Shown here one piece after another: positions 1 to 8,601 of a DNA stretch of 48,580 nt. The translations under genes were made by a program, and so were the position numbers. The stretch is from Silicimonas sp. (GTDB lineage: Bacteria; Pseudomonadota; Alphaproteobacteria; Rhodobacterales; Rhodobacteraceae): assembly GCA_022820365.1 (NCBI GenBank), contig JAJEFO010000079.1, forward strand, positions 1 to 48,580. The letters are read 5' to 3'. The notes beneath the pieces are model-generated. The model saw only the letters and a program-made list of their open reading frames with translations, was not told the DNA's origin and did no database searches. Each line of letters begins with the position of its first letter. Position 1 is the first letter of the stretch.

Positions 1-540
1 TCGGCAGCCATTGCCCATGCGGCGGCACAGACGAACAGCCCCGTCAGGCAGGGTGTCATCGCGATGCTTGGAACCTTCATCGATACCATCATTGTCTGCA
101 CGATGACGGCTCTGGTCATCCTGACCTCGGGCGCATGGACCTTGACCGGTGCCGATGGCGGCGGGCTGACCGGTGCGGTTCTGACCTCGACCAGCTACGA
201 GACGTCGATTGCCGGCGGCCAGTATATCGTAACGGTTGCGCTTGCGGTGTTTGCGTTCACGACGATTCTCGGCTGGTCATATTACGGGGAGCGTTGCTGG
301 CAGTACCTGTTCAGCGAGAGGAGCCTTCTCGTCTACCGAGTGCTCTGGATCCTGGCGGCGCTTTCGTTTGCAAACGTCAAGGTTGATCTTGTGTGGAACC
401 TATCAGACACGTTGAACGGGCTGATGGCGGTTCCCAACCTGATCGGCCTGATCCTGCTGGCACCAATGGTGTTCAAGGTGACGCGCCGTTACTTCGAGGA
501 CGAGGGAATGCCGCTGGCGAGTCCGCTCAAGAAGGCCTGA
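1..540 (+). CDS. Sodium:alanine symporter (AGCS family), C-terminal part
   Basis: The reading frame is open from base 1, so the start lies outside the window. The visible 179 residues begin with SAAIAHAAAQT and hold several hydrophobic segments, around VNTIIVC-like and VALAVFAFTTILGW stretches, followed by SYYGERCWQYLF, a motif typical of the AGCS (AlsT/DagA) sodium-coupled alanine/glycine carriers. The protein sits in the inner membrane and imports small neutral amino acids with sodium. It ends in a basic tail (PLKKA). The next gene on the same strand starts about 480 bases further on, so it is probably a separate transcription unit. Family assignment is firm; the substrate is inferred from the family. 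Confidence 0.85.
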   Translation, partial: SAAIAHAAAQTNSPVRQGVIAMLGTFIDTIIVCTMTALVILTSGAWTLTGADGGGLTGAVLTSTSYETSIAGGQYIVTVALAVFAFTTILGWSYYGERCWQYLFSERSLLVYRVLWILAALSFANVKVDLVWNLSDTLNGLMAVPNLIGLILLAPMVFKVTRRYFEDEGMPLASPLKKA

Positions 541-1019
541 TCGCAGCGGCAGTGTGCACGGCGGACAGAAGGCCTGTGTGCTGGGCCGAGTGCAGGTTCC
601 GTCATGTGCCTTGGTGACATGCGTGACATCCACGCAATGAACTGGGGCGCATGACGCAGCCGATGTACGGCTTGCACAAGGGCGCTGTCCCCAGGGGCTG
701 CGACGAATTGGAGTGATTGGATTCAGGTCCGCAAGAGGGTCGACTTCTGCATTGAACTGGTCGTCGGCTATTGATGCATCACGACCACCGGCAGTTGCAA
801 GATGCAGCGGTGCGGTCATTCCGGCACGGACAGAACTGGCTCGGTTCAGGTTCACCTCTCGTGCATTCAGGAAGTGAACCATCGGAACGCCAACTTAGCC
901 GGCAATTGGCCAACTCCTGAAATCGGCATCGAGGAAGGCTTGACGGTCGAGATGATGGGTGTTCGGGTCTGCACGACAGTTGCCGGTTGAACTCGGGGCA
1001 GAGTGGGGGCGGGCGTTTG
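541..1019. other. Non-coding stretch with a possible ankyrin-gene remnant
   Basis: This stretch lies between the symporter and the dipeptidase gene, and I see no convincing intact gene in it. A minus-strand open stretch at about 700-882 reads like a degenerate ankyrin repeat (see the separate entry). No clear terminator or promoter was recognised. Confidence 0.5.
700..882 (-). pseudogene. Possible degenerate ankyrin-repeat fragment
   Basis: Read on the minus strand, the translation includes GMTAPLHLATAGGRDASIAD and then NAEVDPLADLNPITPI. This is close to the ankyrin consensus (GxTPLHLAA, a helix pair, then GADPxARxxxGxTPL), but with an extra residue inside the TPLH motif and a broken second repeat. 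It is too short for a gene and has no ribosome binding site. The likeness is by eye only and could be chance. Confidence 0.3.
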
Positions 1020-1991
1020 GTGCGGATAGACGGACTGCAATACGCAAAATGGTCAGAAAAGATCTTCCGGCAGATGCGCGAAGGTGGGGTCGACGCTGTT
1101 CACGTGACCATTGCCTACCATGAGACCTTTCGCGAGGCGGTGCTGAACCTCGAGCGCTGGAACCGGTGGTTCGAAACCTATCCCGACCTGATCACGAAAG
1201 GGTTGACGGCGGATGATGTCAAACGCGCCAGGGAGACTGGCCGCACGGCAATCTTCTTCGGATTCCAGAATCCGAGCCCCATCGGCGACGACATCGGTCT
1301 TGTCGAGATATTCCACGCACTTGGCGTGCGCTTCATGCAGTTGAGCTACAACAACCAGTCGCTACTGGCGACAGGCTGTTACGAGGAGGAAGACTGCGGC
1401 ATCACGCGCATGGGCCGACAGGTCATCCGGGAAATGAACCGTGTCGGCCTGGTGGTGGACATGAGCCATTCCGCGGATCGCTCGACGATCGAGGCTGCAG
1501 AGATTTCGGAGCGGCCGATCGCGGTCACGCACGCAAATCCTCACGAGTGGGCACCGGCGTTGCGCAACAAGAAGGCCGAAGTGATCCGTGCCATCACAGA
1601 AGCCGGTGGCATGCTGGGGTTTTCACTTTACCCGCATCACCTCAAGGACAAGGCCAAATGCACCATCGAGAGCTTCTGCGAGATGATTGCACGTACCGCT
1701 GATGCATTTGGCACGGAACACTTCGGCATCGGCTCTGATCTCTGCCAGGATCAGCCGGACAGCGTGGTTGAATGGATGCGCACGGGGCGCTGGACGAAAG
1801 AGATCGACTATGGGGAAGGATCGGCAGCCGCGCCCGGATTCCCTCCTATGCCGGACTGGTTCCAGGACAATCGGGACTTCGCGAATATCGAGAAGGGATT
1901 GCGGTCGGTCGGCATGAACGGTTCCGAGATCAAGGCCATCATGGGCGGGAACTGGTACAGGTTCTTTGCCAAGAATTTCGGGTCGATGTGA
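1020..1991 (+). CDS. Atypical membrane dipeptidase (peptidase M19 family)
   Basis: This 323-residue protein belongs to the renal dipeptidase (M19) amidohydrolase fold. Recognisable metal-site pieces are VVDMSHS, AVTHANP and GIGSDLCQDQ. The usual N-terminal zinc ligands (H-x-D in a DGHND context) are absent: the N-terminus reads VRIDGLQYAKW. The chosen start is the GTG at 1020, behind a G-rich stretch; a TTG at 987 in the same frame is the alternative. From memory, a similar dipeptidase accompanies glycine betaine/dimethylglycine catabolic genes in Pseudomonas, so a role in quaternary amine use is possible but not shown here. Its stop overlaps a possible GTG start of the next gene at 1988, and the set looks like one operon. 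The fold is firm; dipeptidase activity is doubtful given the missing ligands. Confidence 0.8.
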   Translation: MRIDGLQYAKWSEKIFRQMREGGVDAVHVTIAYHETFREAVLNLERWNRWFETYPDLITKGLTADDVKRARETGRTAIFFGFQNPSPIGDDIGLVEIFHALGVRFMQLSYNNQSLLATGCYEEEDCGITRMGRQVIREMNRVGLVVDMSHSADRSTIEAAEISERPIAVTHANPHEWAPALRNKKAEVIRAITEAGGMLGFSLYPHHLKDKAKCTIESFCEMIARTADAFGTEHFGIGSDLCQDQPDSVVEWMRTGRWTKEIDYGEGSAAAPGFPPMPDWFQDNRDFANIEKGLRSVGMNGSEIKAIMGGNWYRFFAKNFGSM

Positions 1992-2035
1992 CCGTGAGCG
2001 GCCGACAGGCATCGCTTCGCGATCCGTCCCGAATC

Positions 2036-3673
2036 ATGAGGCTGGCGCGCCTCGGCTCCATGCACCAGAGCCGATTGAGCTTCATGCGGATCCTGACGCG
2101 CCGCATGGCCTGCGAGAACTGGAAATTCTCGCGCACCGCCTTCGACATGGACGAAAAGGGCATCGGCCGCGCGATCTACAGGGTGGATTGCCCGCAGCGC
2201 ACCTATTCACTGGTGGCATTCAGCCATGACCTGCCTGATGAGATGCGATCGGACCGGGTCATCGCGGAAGCCTGGGACGCGACCTTCGCGCTTCTTGACG
2301 GCGTGCCGGACGAAACGGACGTCGAGCGCCTTGAAGCCAACGTGCCCCTTCAGGAGGCTGGCCGGTACAGCGAGCGCGAACTGGTCGTGTCGCGCGCCAA
2401 CCGATCGTCGCGGCTTTGGGAGCATGTGGCGGCAGCGCTTGCAGCGGGAATGCAGCCAGACGCCGAGCAACTGAATGCCGTTGGATACCTGATGCGAACT
2501 ACTGCGGTATATGGTTCAGGCAAGTTCGGGGCCGTGGACTACGCGTGCGTCCGGGAGCGGCCCGAGTTTGCTGCGCCCTTCCAGGCGGAGATGCTGATTG
2601 TCTACCTTATCCGGGCCTTCGTGCTCGATCTTGTCGAACACGTGGCGCGTTGCCGAGGCGGCAAGCAGGCGGTGCCGCTGAACCGCGACACGGCGAGGAA
2701 GCTTGGCATCGGCAATGCGACGGGGCTGGGGATGGCACCCTTCATCGTCAATCACGCAGCACTCTTCAACAACTGGATTGCGGCACGCGAAGAGGCGATC
2801 CGACGCGTTCGATCGGTCCCGACGGCAACCGAGGCAGAATTGGCGCTGTTTTTTGACAGGCTGCAGCGCAGCGAGGTCATGGTTCGCGAATGGTGCTCAG
2901 GGCACCCGGTTCAGCGGTCAAAGGTGGAAAGGCTGCAATTGGACCTGCAGCTGATCAAGGCCCGGATCGAAGACTGCCCGATCGGCGAGCACTGCCCGTG
3001 GGACCGTCTTGTTGAGTGGTCCGAAGCGGCCCTGAGCGAGGAAGGGCAGGAGTGCCTGACCTCGCTGATTCTCGAACCGTACGGGACAATCGTGGACGAA
3101 CTTTCCGAAAGGATGGCAGATCCGGATGACGGGGACTTCCGCATCGACGGTTCGATGTCGTTGGCGGAGACATGCAGGTTGCTTCGCGGGCACTATGGCT
3201 GGGCGCTGGAGATTGATTGGACGGTGCCCGAGGAAACGGCACGCGCATGGTACATCTCGGAAGAAAAGCTCGAGCCCCGTCTCGGCGAGCGCCACGAGGA
3301 AGACATCGCGGAATTCGAGCAGCCGCTTTCCCCGGGCCGGGACGCGGCACGTGCCTATGCCGATCTTGAACGCTGGTCTCCCGGCGAACAGGTGGCTGCG
3401 TTCCTCTTGAAACATCCCGAGCATCGTCATGTCATTCGCCGCGTGCAAGTGTGCCGTACCGCCCCATATGCCGAGATACATGACAACACGATAAGCGCAT
3501 CGATGCTGCCGATCGACATGTTGCGGGCCAAGCTGAGCTTCTTCGGTGCCACGCATTTCGATCCGAAGTCGGACCGCTGGGTGCGCATCCGGATGTACGC
3601 CGGCGCGCCATATCCCGGAGAACTCGATCCCGGAAATTGCGAAGACTGGATCTATCCGGAGGTGGTTGCGTGA
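2036..3673 (+). CDS. Uncharacterised protein, about 545 residues
   Basis: I do not recognise a characterised family. The protein is soluble-looking, acidic and rich in charged residues, without a signal peptide or membrane segments. The N-terminal third carries RLARLGSMHQSRLSFMRIL and YSLVAFSHDLPDEMRSD. The middle has GIGNATGLGMAPFIVNH and the C-terminus ends in GNCEDWIYPEVVA. The start is uncertain: ATG at 2036 was chosen, but the frame stays open back to a GTG at 1988 that overlaps the stop of the M19 gene. The 3' end overlaps the next start by four bases (GTGA), a sign of translational coupling. The position between an M19-like protein and a DUF3726 protein suggests the three act together in one unknown process. 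Confidence 0.75.
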   Translation: MRLARLGSMHQSRLSFMRILTRRMACENWKFSRTAFDMDEKGIGRAIYRVDCPQRTYSLVAFSHDLPDEMRSDRVIAEAWDATFALLDGVPDETDVERLEANVPLQEAGRYSERELVVSRANRSSRLWEHVAAALAAGMQPDAEQLNAVGYLMRTTAVYGSGKFGAVDYACVRERPEFAAPFQAEMLIVYLIRAFVLDLVEHVARCRGGKQAVPLNRDTARKLGIGNATGLGMAPFIVNHAALFNNWIAAREEAIRRVRSVPTATEAELALFFDRLQRSEVMVREWCSGHPVQRSKVERLQLDLQLIKARIEDCPIGEHCPWDRLVEWSEAALSEEGQECLTSLILEPYGTIVDELSERMADPDDGDFRIDGSMSLAETCRLLRGHYGWALEIDWTVPEETARAWYISEEKLEPRLGERHEEDIAEFEQPLSPGRDAARAYADLERWSPGEQVAAFLLKHPEHRHVIRRVQVCRTAPYAEIHDNTISASMLPIDMLRAKLSFFGATHFDPKSDRWVRIRMYAGAPYPGELDPGNCEDWIYPEVVA

Positions 3674-4302
3674 GCCGGTCGCTGTACGAGGTCGAAACGA
3701 TCGCATGGAAAGCGGCACGCGGCGCTGGATACCCTTGGGGCATTGCGGAGGAAGCCGCGTCGGCCATGCGATGGCTGGCTGGACGCGGCATCGATGGTTG
3801 CCCGCAACTGGCATCCCTGCTGGAACGGACCGACGGCTCGAATCTCGACGACTGGTCGCCGGATCCGGGAGAGATCTGGTCTGCGCCCGGCGGTGCGCTC
3901 TGTCCGCTGTTGGCGGGTGCGGCCCTGTCGGATCATGCACGCCGGTTGCAGCAGTGCCCACTTGAGTTCGGCCGCTTGGCGTCGCCGGTCCTGTTCTTGC
4001 CGTTCGCGGGCTGGGCGGCCGCAAGGATCGGCGCCAGTTTGCAGGTGAGCTGGTCTGGTGGTTCGTCGTTCACCGACGGGGTGAGGCTTGCGCTGCAAGT
4101 TGACTTGGGTCAGGAATTCGACGGCATGCTGGTCGCGGTCAGTGGCGAAATGCCTGAAGCCCGTGTCGGTGCGGGCCGTGCATTTCCCGATTCTCGAGCA
4201 TGGGACAGGCTTGGCGGGTTCGCTCGCAGGGTCCATGCGCCGGCTTCCGAGACGTCCCGGAGATTCGGTGCCGGTGCCGTGGACGGCATTGACGACGATT
4301 GA
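3670..4302 (+). CDS. DUF3726 family protein
   Basis: This 210-residue protein starts MSRSLYEVETIAWKAARGAG and continues with PWGIAEEAASAMRWLAGRG, a pattern I associate with DUF3726, a family of unknown function in alphaproteobacteria. The GTG start overlaps the preceding stop as GTGA. A central stretch (SWSGGSSFTDGVRLALQVD) is typical of a compact alpha/beta protein. No signal peptide is evident. It is the third gene of a tightly packed set with the M19-like protein and the 545-residue unknown. No enzymatic role can be read from the sequence. The last 20 or so residues are low in complexity (FGAGAVDGIDDD). Confidence 0.75.
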   Translation: MSRSLYEVETIAWKAARGAGYPWGIAEEAASAMRWLAGRGIDGCPQLASLLERTDGSNLDDWSPDPGEIWSAPGGALCPLLAGAALSDHARRLQQCPLEFGRLASPVLFLPFAGWAAARIGASLQVSWSGGSSFTDGVRLALQVDLGQEFDGMLVAVSGEMPEARVGAGRAFPDSRAWDRLGGFARRVHAPASETSRRFGAGAVDGIDDD

Positions 4303-4675
4303 CGGCATGGCGATCGAGGGCTGCGCTTCACTGGCGCGCAGCCCGGGCATGTCCGGCAATCCGAGATGGCTTGCGCGTTGCCCGTGGCCCGCTTGACGCA
4401 TCTGCTGGCCTGATTGATCGGGTTGGGGCTCTTGAAATTCAGAGTTGGCTTGCCGGGCGACTGCAGGAAACCTGCGTCTCTCGATCGGGATGGACGATTG
4501 GCGCGGCGGCTGATGCTGCCGGAGAAGAACCCCGGCAGCGTTGGCGGCACAGCAATCGGATCTGACGAGGGTTGTCTGTGCGGAGGAGGAAGATGAACCC
4601 AGCGAGCCGCATTGCGATACGGATGATCGCTGCGCTGCGGTTGAGCGCGGCCCCGCGCCGACCGCGCCCGTCCCG
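4303..4675. other. Convergent intergenic stretch with a hairpin
   Basis: This lies between the ends of the DUF3726 gene (plus) and the VWA gene (minus). I see no gene. An inverted repeat GCTGCCGG / CCGGCAGC at 4515-4522 and 4532-4539 could form an 8-bp stem. It lacks a T run, so it is only a weak terminator candidate. Confidence 0.5.
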
Positions 4676-6598
4676 TCAGCGCTGCTGATCGAGGCTTCGC
4701 GCCAGCCGCATCAACTGCACTGCCTCGGCACGATAGCCGTAGAGGTCGTCGCCCCGGCTCGCATTGGCAAGCGCAATCGCATCGTCCCAGGACCAATCGC
4801 CCAGGTAGTCCGAGCCCCGCAGGAGCTGCCCAAAGCCAGCAATCGCGGCGGCAAACCCGGCCTCGGGCGAGGGTGCCAGATCGGGGGTGATCGGCTGCTC
4901 GATCAGCTGGCTGGTCGCAGCCCCCGGCAACTTGTAGCGTAGCCGCAGATAGCCCAGTTCGTCCAATGTGCTCGCGACCTCATCGACCTCGTATCGAAGC
5001 GGGTCGGTCAGCCGTGCGGGCGAGCCAACGGGCGTGACCTCGTAGATCGCAGTGACGGAGTGGCCTGCGCCAATCTCGCCGGCATCTACCGAGTCGTTGT
5101 TGAAGTCTTCGCGCCGCAGAGCGCGGGTCTCGTATCCGATCAGCCGGTATTCGAAGATCTGCGAAGGGTTGAACTCCACTTGAATCTTCACGTCATCGGC
5201 AATCGGAAAAAGCGCGCCTGACAGCTGGTCCACAAGCACCTTCCGCGCTTCGGCAAGAGTGTCGATATACGCCGCGGTACCGTTGCCGTTCTGCGCCAAT
5301 GCCTGCATCGTGGCATCGTCCAGATTGCCCCGCCCGAAGCCCAGAACCGACAGGTAGGCACCCGACTCGGCCTGCCGCTCGATGAATTCCTTCAATCTCT
5401 TGGGGTCGGAAAGGCCGACGTTGAAGTCGCCGTCGGTCGCGAGGATCACGCGTGTCACCTCGCCATCCTCGGTCATGCCACGTGCGGTGGCGTAGGCCTG
5501 CTGCAGCCCGGCCTGACCGGCGGTGAACCCGCCCGCATCCAGCCTGTCAAGCGCGGCGTGGATGGTGGTCCGTTCCCGCGCCGGGGTCGGATCCAGAACC
5601 TGCCCGGCACTGCCCGCATAGGTCACTATGGCCACCTCGTCTTCGGGTCGCAACTGCTCCAGCAGCAGGTGGAAGGACCGCTTCAGAAGCGGCAGCTTGC
5701 TGGGCTGGTCCATCGATCCGGACGTGTCGATCAGGAACACGAGATTCAACGGCGGGCGGACCTCGACCTCGGGCAATGCGCCCTGGATCGCGATCTGCAC
5801 CAGCTTCGTGCCTGCGTTCCATGGCGTTGGGCCGACAGACACCATGGGCCGGAACGGCGCGGTCCCGTCCGGCGCGGGATGTGCGTAGGGGAAGTAGTTG
5901 ATCATCTCTTCCACGCGCACGGCCTCGGCTGGCGGCAGGTAGCCGTTCATCAGTGACGACCGCACCACCGAATACGACGCGGTGTCCACGTCGATCGAGA
6001 AGGTCGAAACCGGGCTTTCCGCCGTCACCTTGACGGGATTGTCGTCTGCATTGGCGAATTCCTCGGTGTCGCCTCCTGCCGGCAGCCACGTTGATTCGAT
6101 GTCCTGGTGCTCGACCAGGATGCCGTCCGCGGCGTTGGAGAAGCCCTCTCTGCTTCCTGGCGCGGCATCGGGCGACCGCGCGCGAAAGTGCTCCTCGGCA
6201 GATCTGCGGACGGCGGAAGATCGTCGCTCGGCCGTCGCGCGAATCTCCGCAAGGTGATCAAGCACCGGTTGGGGTGCCACGGCCTCGCGGCTGGCTGACA
6301 GTGTCGGCGGTTCGAGCCCGTCACCAATGGGCAGAAACGTCAGTGCACCCACGGCGACGATCGCGGTGGTCGCGACCAGCGCCGCGCGGTTGGAAAGAAC
6401 ATTCAGCATTTTCCTCAGCTCCCTGGCAAAACCCGATTCCGGGCAGTCAGGGGTTTGACGCGGCACGATCGCCGATCCTTGGACCCGATCAAAGTTATTC
6501 CGCGCCAGCGCGAGATTGGCGGCCTTGTTCGCGTGGTCCGGCGCGGGAGTTGCTGCGCGCATGGCCGCCTTCAGTTTGTCGAGATCATTGTCGTTCAT
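4676..6598 (-). CDS. Membrane-anchored von Willebrand factor A protein (YfbK-like)
   Basis: This 640-residue protein has a short cytoplasmic N-terminus, one membrane segment at about residues 70-90 (ALVATTAIVAVGALTFL), then a large periplasmic part. That part contains the N-terminal vWF-associated region with STFSIDVDTASYSVVR, a VWA domain with the MIDAS motif DTSGSMDQ, and DGDFNVGLSDP. A C-terminal DUF3520-type region follows. Such proteins bind a divalent metal and a partner protein, but the role of YfbK-like members is poorly known. The ATG at 6598 overlaps the stop of the upstream sigma factor gene by four bases (ATGA), with AGGA ahead of it. The arrangement resembles a sigma/anti-sigma pair in which the N-terminal segment could contact the sigma factor. 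That is inference. Confidence 0.85.
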   Translation of the reverse strand: MNDNDLDKLKAAMRAATPAPDHANKAANLALARNNFDRVQGSAIVPRQTPDCPESGFARELRKMLNVLSNRAALVATTAIVAVGALTFLPIGDGLEPPTLSASREAVAPQPVLDHLAEIRATAERRSSAVRRSAEEHFRARSPDAAPGSREGFSNAADGILVEHQDIESTWLPAGGDTEEFANADDNPVKVTAESPVSTFSIDVDTASYSVVRSSLMNGYLPPAEAVRVEEMINYFPYAHPAPDGTAPFRPMVSVGPTPWNAGTKLVQIAIQGALPEVEVRPPLNLVFLIDTSGSMDQPSKLPLLKRSFHLLLEQLRPEDEVAIVTYAGSAGQVLDPTPARERTTIHAALDRLDAGGFTAGQAGLQQAYATARGMTEDGEVTRVILATDGDFNVGLSDPKRLKEFIERQAESGAYLSVLGFGRGNLDDATMQALAQNGNGTAAYIDTLAEARKVLVDQLSGALFPIADDVKIQVEFNPSQIFEYRLIGYETRALRREDFNNDSVDAGEIGAGHSVTAIYEVTPVGSPARLTDPLRYEVDEVASTLDELGYLRLRYKLPGAATSQLIEQPITPDLAPSPEAGFAAAIAGFGQLLRGSDYLGDWSWDDAIALANASRGDDLYGYRAEAVQLMRLARSLDQQR

Positions 6599-7131
6599 GT
6601 CCGATCCTCGGTCTCGCGCAGGGTGCGCATGATTTTCTTTGCTTCTGACACTCGCCAGCTGATCGTGCCTTCGGAGACACCCAGCACTTGCCCGGCGTCA
6701 GCATGGGTCAACTCGTCCAGTACCAGTGCGAGGGTGTCGCGCAGATCGTTCGGCAGGGCGCGCATCGCCTGCCTCAGCCACCTCACTTGGTCGGCCGCCT
6801 CCGCGTCGGCGGCACGACGATCCAGCTCTCGGTCGCCCCAGCCAGCAGCAGCCTTCGCATGTGCGGCTGCGCGGCGGCGTCGGTCATGGGCGGCATTCAC
6901 CGCCACGCGGTAGAGCCAGGTGACGAACCGGGCGTCGCCCCGGAACCCGGCAAGCTTCGCGGGCAGGGCGGCGCAGATGTCCTGCGTCAGGTCCTCGGCG
7001 TCGGCCCTTTTGCCGGTGAGCCGAAAGCACAGTGCGAACAGCGCGTCATAACGCCGCTCCAGCAGCGCGGAGAACGCTGCGGCGTCGCCGCCCGCCGCCG
7101 CAAGGGCAAGCTCTTCGTCGCTTGTGGCCAT
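6595..7131 (-). CDS. ECF-type RNA polymerase sigma factor
   Basis: This is a protein of about 178 residues with a sigma region 2 (ALFALCFRLTGKRADAEDLT, then FVTWLYRVAVNAAHDRRRR) and a sigma region 4 (LPNDLRDTLALVLDELTHAD, then VLGVSEGTISWRVSEAKKIM). It directs RNA polymerase to a small regulon. The start chosen is the ATG at 7131 (MATSDEELALAAAGGD). An ATG two codons upstream (7137) is equally possible, and no strong ribosome binding site is seen for either. The gene overlaps the downstream VWA gene by four bases, which strongly suggests co-regulation. The upstream stretch 7132-7322 is the probable promoter region and may contain an autoregulated site. Confidence 0.9.
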   Translation of the reverse strand: MATSDEELALAAAGGDAAAFSALLERRYDALFALCFRLTGKRADAEDLTQDICAALPAKLAGFRGDARFVTWLYRVAVNAAHDRRRRAAAHAKAAAGWGDRELDRRAADAEAADQVRWLRQAMRALPNDLRDTLALVLDELTHADAGQVLGVSEGTISWRVSEAKKIMRTLRETEDRT

Positions 7132-7322
7132 GTACATTACGGTTGTTTGACGCACGCCGAAGGTCAATCCTTGGCAAGGGGTCAGACCGCAGCGTCCGTT
7201 GCCGCGGTTCCGTTCCGGATGGCCGCCTCATTTTCGCCCCTCGACGTGAACGAACTTCGGCTTTCGGCCGTTCAGTGTCGGGTTCGCCCTCCGACCGCCC
7301 CGGACCGTCATCCGACAATCCG

Positions 7323-8597
7323 TCAGCTGAGCTGCGATGCCGCCGCTTCGAAAGCCCGCTTCGTCACTTCCAGATCGTCGTCGTTGAGGGCAAGACATGA
7401 ATAAATCTTGCCGGGCGGCTTGAACAGCCCGTGGGCTCGGAGCGCTTCGTTCCAGGACGCGGTGCGGGCATCGTCCGCTGACAAAGCGTCGCGATAGTTC
7501 CGGACGTTTCGGTCGGTGAAGATGACTTCGAACAGGGAGGGTTCTCCGACAAGCCGATACGGAATGCCCGTCGGGTCGAGCGCGTCGCGTGCCAGCCCCA
7601 TGACCGTCTTGCCGATATCCTCCAGGCGCTCGTATTGGCCGGGGCGCCGCAGGATCTCGAGGGTCTTGAGGCCCGCGGCAGCGGCGATCGGGTTGCCGGA
7701 AAGCGTCCCAACCTGCATCAGCCAGCCGTCGGGTCCAGCAAGGCTCTTGTCGAAGTGCTTCATGATCTCGGCCCGCCCGGCGATTGCGGCCAATGGAAAC
7801 CCGCCGCCGATGATCTTGCCAAGCGTCGCGATGTCGGGCGTGACGCCGTAGGTTTCCTGCGCGCCTCCATAGGCAAGCCGGAACCCGGTGACGATTTCGT
7901 CGAAGATCAGGACGATGCCATGCCTGTCGGCTTCTTTCCTGAGGACCTGCAAGTATCTGGAATCCGGTGGAATGAAGCGTTGAAGCGGCTCGACGATGAT
8001 GCCGGCCACCTGGTCGCCCCATTCCGCAAGGAGCGAGCGAATGTAGTCCGGGTCGTTGAATGGCGCGATCAGGACTTCGGACGCGACTCCGGCCGGAATC
8101 CCGGCGCTGTCAGGCACGGCTCCCGGGAAGTTCACGGGTCTCTCGGGCGCAAGCGACATTTGCGCCTCGGCGCTCATGCCGTGATAGCCGCCTTCGAACT
8201 TCACGATCTTGTCGCGGCCTGTGAAGGCGCGGGCGAGCCGCATGGCGTACATGTCCGCCTCGCCGCCCGTGGAGACGTAGCGGAGATGCTCGGCGCAAGG
8301 CAGGGCCCGGCAAATCTCTTCGGCGAGCTCGATGCCGAGAGCATTGCTGGCGAAGAAGGTCTGTCCCCTGGGCAGCTGCTCCGTCACGGCCTCCAGAACT
8401 TCCGGGTGGCTGTGGCCGAGGATCAGCGGTCCTGAGCCGATCAGGTAATCGACGTATTCGTTGCCGTCTTCGTCCCGGACTCGTGCGCCCCGACCCTCGC
8501 GGATGACGATGCCCGGGTCGAAATTGCCGAACCCGCCTGCCGGCAGCACGGCCTTCGCACGCGCGACCCAATTGGTCTGCGATGTGATGGTGGTCAA
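7323..8597 (-). CDS. Class III PLP aminotransferase (glutamate-1-semialdehyde aminomutase-like)
   Basis: This is a 424-residue fold-type I PLP enzyme. Visible motifs are GSGPLILGHSHPEV, the PLP phosphate region STGGEADMYAMRLARA, the aspartate motif IFDEIVTGFR and the lysine in DIATLGKIIGGGFP that forms the Schiff base. The sequence is nearest to the GSA-aminomutase-like branch, but catabolic context points to an amino acid aminotransferase or mutase rather than haem synthesis. The start is TTG at 8597 (LTTITSQTNWVARAKAV), with AGGAG seven bases upstream. A longer frame from 8654 would read into a remnant of another gene and is rejected. It is last in a minus-strand set with the FAD oxidase and enolase-superfamily genes. 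A truncated copy of its 5' end lies at 10465-10552. Confidence 0.88.
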   Translation of the reverse strand: MTTITSQTNWVARAKAVLPAGGFGNFDPGIVIREGRGARVRDEDGNEYVDYLIGSGPLILGHSHPEVLEAVTEQLPRGQTFFASNALGIELAEEICRALPCAEHLRYVSTGGEADMYAMRLARAFTGRDKIVKFEGGYHGMSAEAQMSLAPERPVNFPGAVPDSAGIPAGVASEVLIAPFNDPDYIRSLLAEWGDQVAGIIVEPLQRFIPPDSRYLQVLRKEADRHGIVLIFDEIVTGFRLAYGGAQETYGVTPDIATLGKIIGGGFPLAAIAGRAEIMKHFDKSLAGPDGWLMQVGTLSGNPIAAAAGLKTLEILRRPGQYERLEDIGKTVMGLARDALDPTGIPYRLVGEPSLFEVIFTDRNVRNYRDALSADDARTASWNEALRAHGLFKPPGKIYSCLALNDDDLEVTKRAFEAAASQLS

Positions 8598-8601
8598 TGT
8601 C

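Noticed and set aside
802-990. Short plus-strand open frame ahead of the dipeptidase gene
   Set aside because: No ribosome binding site, no recognisable motif, and it overlaps the minus-strand ankyrin-like stretch.
2918-4024. Long minus-strand open stretch opposite the 545-residue unknown
   Set aside because: Arginine- and proline-rich shadow; the plus frame has the coherent protein composition and coupled start and stop.
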